From: Sipunculus nudus
Lineage: Eukaryota > Annelida > Sipuncula > Golfingiida > Sipunculidae
DNA length: 64,000 bases
Direction: 5' to 3'
Assembly: GCA_026874595.1 (NCBI GenBank)
Contig: CM049312.1
Span: 49,417,429 to 49,481,428 of the forward strand
The position numbers and the translations under genes were made by a program. Positions within the stretch are counted from its first letter, which is position 1. The number at the start of each line of letters is the position of its first letter. Below, piece after piece: positions 60,168 through 64,000 of the stretch. The notes below the pieces were generated by a model. The model worked only from the letters and a program-made list of their open reading frames with translations. It was not told where the DNA came from and ran no database searches.

Positions 60168-62447
60168 CGACCAGAGGTCGAGAGCTTGCCGGACTTAAAT
60201 GACAGACAAATGGAGAAACAGGACAAACTGACGGTTTTCTATCAATTGAATGACTTTTAAAGCGATTGCTGGAACGTTTGGCCTGTTGAACGACATATAT
60301 CACACAAAAGAACATGAAATCAGACATAGCTCAAAACAGACAAATATACTGACACACCTGAGAAAACAGACTACAAGTGAAGGTAGAGTTTATAATGTCG
60401 GAGATATGGCCAAAAAATGATATGGTGTGGAGGCTCTACCGCAGCATCCCTTAGCGGCCATATCCCAAAAATTAAAAAATTTCTTTTGAGATATTATTGT
60501 AAGAAATGTTCCAAAATGTATATATTATTGTAAGAGATGTTCCAATTCCAAAAGGATTCCTTCAAAACTGTGGCCTGAAGATTGCTAACTGTAAGACGCA
60601 AGATCCAGCAATCAGGCGAAAATGAGGATCACTGACAAACAAACAGACATACTGAAAAACTGTGGCCTGAAGATTGCTAACTGTAAGACGCAAGATCCAG
60701 CAAGCAGGTGAAATAGAGGATCACTGACAAACAGACAGACATACTGAAAAAGTGACACAAGAATAAGACCAGATGACTAACTCAGATTATGGAGAAGATT
60801 CAAAGGAAGACAATAAGTCATAGTGTTTGTAATTGAAGTTTATAGTTTTGTAGATATGGCAAAGAAATATATATAGGGGAGAGGCGAGTGCAACGCCCCC
60901 TATTGGCAATATCCAGAAAATGAATAATCTGTTTCGAGATATTACTGTAAGATGTAAGATGTAATAGTTTAACAAGTGACCCATGGGTCATGACGCTCAG
61001 CTGCCAAGCATGACCTGCCACATCATGGGCTGAGATTCATAACTTCCAGTCACATTTTGAAGAACCAATTTGCCAATATTTTGAAATTTTCTACGACAAC
61101 AGAAATATACATCACCTATGTCTGGTTAAAACACAGTGACTTGATGGTCTTAGGAAAAATGAATGATTGTTAAGCTATCGGTAACTATTCCCATAGCTTG
61201 CTTGATACCTGTTAGTCTCAAAAGAAACAACAAAAAGGGCAAATATAAGATCAAAATATATAGCAAAAATCAAGGAAATCCATGCAAGAATTATTGAGAA
61301 ACGGGTGCTTATAAATATGAAGTTTGAACCAAATTGAGTGATGCATAGATATGGCATATGTGAAAGACTGAAGGTTTGGGTTGAACAGTTTCACTTGCAA
61401 AATGTTCACAACCATTTAGAATAATTAAGTAATGTGTCCTTGACCTTTGACCTTTTGAACTCGACATCGATAGGCTTCTTCCCCTATTGGAAGGTCAGCC
61501 ATATATGACAAATGGAAGGTATAGATTGAAAAGTTTCCTGAAAATGACTCCACACAAAAAGTGGGTGCAGTGAACTTCACCTTTGACCTCAAATTCAACA
61601 GGTCTGTTCCCCTGTTGGCAGAGAAGCGATATCAGTGCTGGGAAGTTTGGAATGAAATGTCTAGCTTGAAATGTTTTCACAACCTTTTAAAAAAATTGGA
61701 TCCTGTGACCCTGATCTTTGATCTTGTGACCTAAAAATCTATAGGATTCTTCTCCCTCTTAGAAGGTGAAATATATGTAAAAATTCAAAGATTTGGCTTA
61801 AAATGCATCCACAGGCATTAAATAAAGGGACTCCTGTGACCTTGACCTTTGACCTGTTGACTTCAAAATAATTATGGTTCTTCCCCTGTTGGTAGATGAG
61901 CTGTATGTGAAAGATGGAAGTTTTTGGATGAAAATTTTAGCTAAAAGAATTATTTTTGGGGGGTGCATACACACCCTGTAACTTCGAGAATATAGGTCAG
62001 TGACCTAATTTCAGGTTTGCAAGGAGATCATTTTAGAACCTCTAAGACTACATAGGGTTCATGACCCTAGCCCGTACAGTTACGATTTGTGCCCTGCTAA
62101 CAGACGGACGGCCGGTCAGCAGGATGGACAGATGGAAGGACGACGGACAAAGACCCATCGCTATAGCCCAGCATGACTGAAAGTCAGCTGAGCTAAAAAT
62201 GATCCTTTCAAAACGGTGGCCTGTAGAATGCTATCAGTGAGACTCAAGAACCAAAAAGCCGGCGAATTTGAGGACAACTGACAAACAAACAGACAAACTT
62301 ACAAAGGGACACAAGATGGAGACAAGATGACTTAATCAGGTTATGGAGAAGACTCAGAGGAAGAAAATAAGCTATAGTTTATGTAATTGAGGCTTATAAT
62401 TGTGGAGATATGGCCAAATAATGATATACTGGATATGTTCGACTGCA

Positions 62448-62461
62448 GCGCCCTCTAGTGG
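62448..62461 (-). promoter_or_regulatory. CTCF-like motif (best match)
   Basis: The minus strand reads CCACTAGAGGGCGC, which fits all 14 positions of the vertebrate core consensus CCASYAGRKGGCRS. It lies inside a composite repeat. Sequence match only; no evidence of binding. Confidence 0.4.
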
Positions 62462-62778
62462 ACATATCCTGAAGACGACAAATGCGTTTCGTGATATTAG
62501 TGTATGACATAAGATGTAATAGTTTCAAAAGGATTCGTCCACATATCTGACTTGTTGATTGCTATATCTAAAGTGCAAAAACTAGCAAGCAGGCGAATAT
62601 GAGGATAAATGACAAACAGACAGACATACTGACAAGGTGACACTAGATGGACACCAGGTGACTTGACAATGTTTTGAAGAAGACCAAGAGAAAGAAAATA
62701 AGCAATAGTTTGTGTAATATAGGTTTACTCTTACGGAAATATGTTCAAAAACTGATTTTTTTGGAAGGGTCAAGTGCA

Positions 62779-62792
62779 GCGCCCCCTAGCGG
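62779..62792 (-). promoter_or_regulatory. CTCF-like motif
   Basis: The minus strand reads CCGCTAGGGGGCGC, 13 of 14 consensus positions. Confidence 0.35.
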
Positions 62793-62855
62793 CCATATCG
62801 GGAAAATGAAAAAAATTTTGAGATATTAGTATAATACATAAGATGAAGGAACAAA

Positions 62856-64000
62856 CATACACGGGTGACCAACATGCTTTCGAAAATCGAAGATTTCCGG
62901 CAAGTAATACAAGTAATAAAGTCTGGACTGTGCCTCCAACATGTATGATAATAGATAGGGCCCGGAAAGGCCGACACGCAACGCTGCACACGCCGCCTGC
63001 CCACCGTAAGGACCCTGTCGCCACTTGCGGCAATTGCACGTGTCTTCGTGGTATGTATCAGTTTCAAAAGGATGCCTGCATATCTGTGGCCTATAGGGCA
63101 TGTCACCGTGAAATCGCGAAATCTCATTCGACGAGAAACGGTGCGAGATTTTGCAAGATTTTTGGTTGGATCACCGAGAACTCACCAAGGGCTACAAGAT
63201 GCAAAAAATTTGACCTCTCTAGCATAAAAACTGACAGAGTTAGAAGCTGAAAACTGCATATTTTCAAAATTCAAAGGTTTTACCCCAAAAATAGAGAAAT
63301 CTGGCAATAGCGCACTTTGGCACCTATGCGCAAAAATAAGCCCATGGACCCTAGTTTAAGGTGCTGTGATGGAAATGGCCCAATGTTTAATAGTTCTGGA
63401 GGTATAGCACCAAAACAAATTTTCATGTTTTTTCATCTGCAACGCCCCCTGGCGGCCATTTCCAAAATCTGAAAAACCCGTTTCGAGATATTCTTCTGTT
63501 ACATAAAATATCTCAGAATCAGTAAAATTGCTGCAAATTTGAAAAATATCACGAAATTCCATGATTTCTCCCCAAAATTGCGTAACCATGGTAACAGCGA
63601 AATGAGGCAATTTTGCAGTGTTGGAAGTGGCCATGCAGTGGCAAATAAAACGGGCTACAGATTAGGTGCCTACGGCTATTTTTGACGAAGGTATGAAGAA
63701 AAAACCGTTTTTGAGCTTTTTGGTGACCCTGACCTTGACCCTTGACCGATCATGACCAAAAACAATAGGCTCCGAGAAGAACCGATTATACACTCTATCT
63801 ATAAGTATCAGGACGATTGGTGCAAAATTGTGGCCTGTAGAGCGGGGACATACAGACAAACAAACAAACGGAACTGATCAACATACTTGTCGAAATCTCT
63901 GATTCCGGCAAGCAATAAACTATAACGCGACAGAAATGGCAAACCGGCCCGAAAAGAGTGCCTGTGGTCACTTATTTTATACGGCGAACGCTATAATTTT
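62856..64000 (+). repeat. Composite repeat copy 6, diverged, runs to the window end
   Basis: Starts with the CGAAGATTTCCGGCAAG border variant. A diverged GGGGACACA/GCACACGCC..GGCAATTG segment is near 62935-63050. One module (63100-63170), a class II-like site (63442), GTAACCATGGTAAC (about 63581), TGACCTTGACCC and an ACAA tail (63850-63870) follow in the usual order. Confidence 0.7.

Larger units (their letters stand above)
60168..62855 (+). repeat. Composite repeats, diverged region with TGACCTTTGACCT array
   Basis: More diverged members. 60560-60640 and 60650-60740 repeat the 'aaaactgtggcctgaagattgctaactgtaagacgcaagatccagcaa' block. 61430-61900 holds about four ~130-bp units, each with a GACCTTGACCTTTGACCT-type block followed by 'aggcttcttcccctgttgg'-like sequence. 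62330-62850 returns to composite-type segments with two strong CTCF-like sites. No coding sequence. Confidence 0.65.

Overview
The window looks like non-coding, repeat-dominated DNA from an animal nuclear genome, most likely a marine mollusc and probably a bivalve. The evidence is base composition (AT-rich with long homopolymers and TA, AAAC and ATT microsatellites), a hAT transposase with a canonical GT-AG intron, a Gypsy-lineage LTR element, a LINE, and several families of diverged long repeats. The species assignment is inference. I recognise no host protein-coding gene, tRNA or rRNA; every convincing coding stretch belongs to a mobile element.

Layout. 1-221 is an LTR end of the same family as the element at 35-42 kb, in the opposite orientation. 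1.1-4.4 kb holds several diverged copies of one dispersed repeat. 5.87-11.4 kb is a 77-bp satellite with a TTAGGG-containing core, split by a degenerate LINE (8087-10554) that is flanked by a 6-bp target-site repeat. 11.4-12.3 kb is a GC-rich array of about 101 bp period with a hairpin in each unit. 12.6-14.2 kb and 18.6-19.5 kb are inverted copies of one long repeat. 19.5-21.4 kb is a 31-bp minisatellite. 22.1-25.2 kb (minus strand) is a hAT transposase of the TTF zinc-finger/ZMYM1-like type, split by at least one intron and apparently open. 26.7-34.2 kb holds diverged repeats, small inverted-repeat elements with hAT-like ends, a 350-bp duplication and two short tandem arrays.

35.08-42.07 kb (minus strand) is a broken LTR retrotransposon. 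Its pol gene places integrase before reverse transcriptase, the order of the Gmr1-like branch of Ty3/Gypsy. Its primer-binding site matches tRNA-Pro. Frameshifts, stops, two tandem duplications and substitutions at catalytic or zinc-binding residues show that it is dead.

43.8-64 kb is built almost entirely from one composite repeat superfamily. Most copies contain ~150-bp modules with AAATCTCG/CGAGATTT arms and end in a (CAGA/CAAA) microsatellite tail. Several also contain CTCF-like motifs, a GTTACCATGGTAAC palindrome and DR1-like hexamer pairs. In one copy the module has expanded into a ~148-bp satellite (44.04-48.83 kb) with clear higher-order repeats of 1777 and 740 bp.

The genes do not form a host pathway. 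The window reads as layers of selfish DNA: satellites interrupted by a LINE, a hAT transposase gene near possible non-autonomous relatives, an old Gmr1-like provirus, and a composite repeat turning into a satellite. No new enzymatic system was found. The most unusual items are the Gmr1-type pol order, the satellite growing inside a composite repeat, and the repeated CTCF-like sites.
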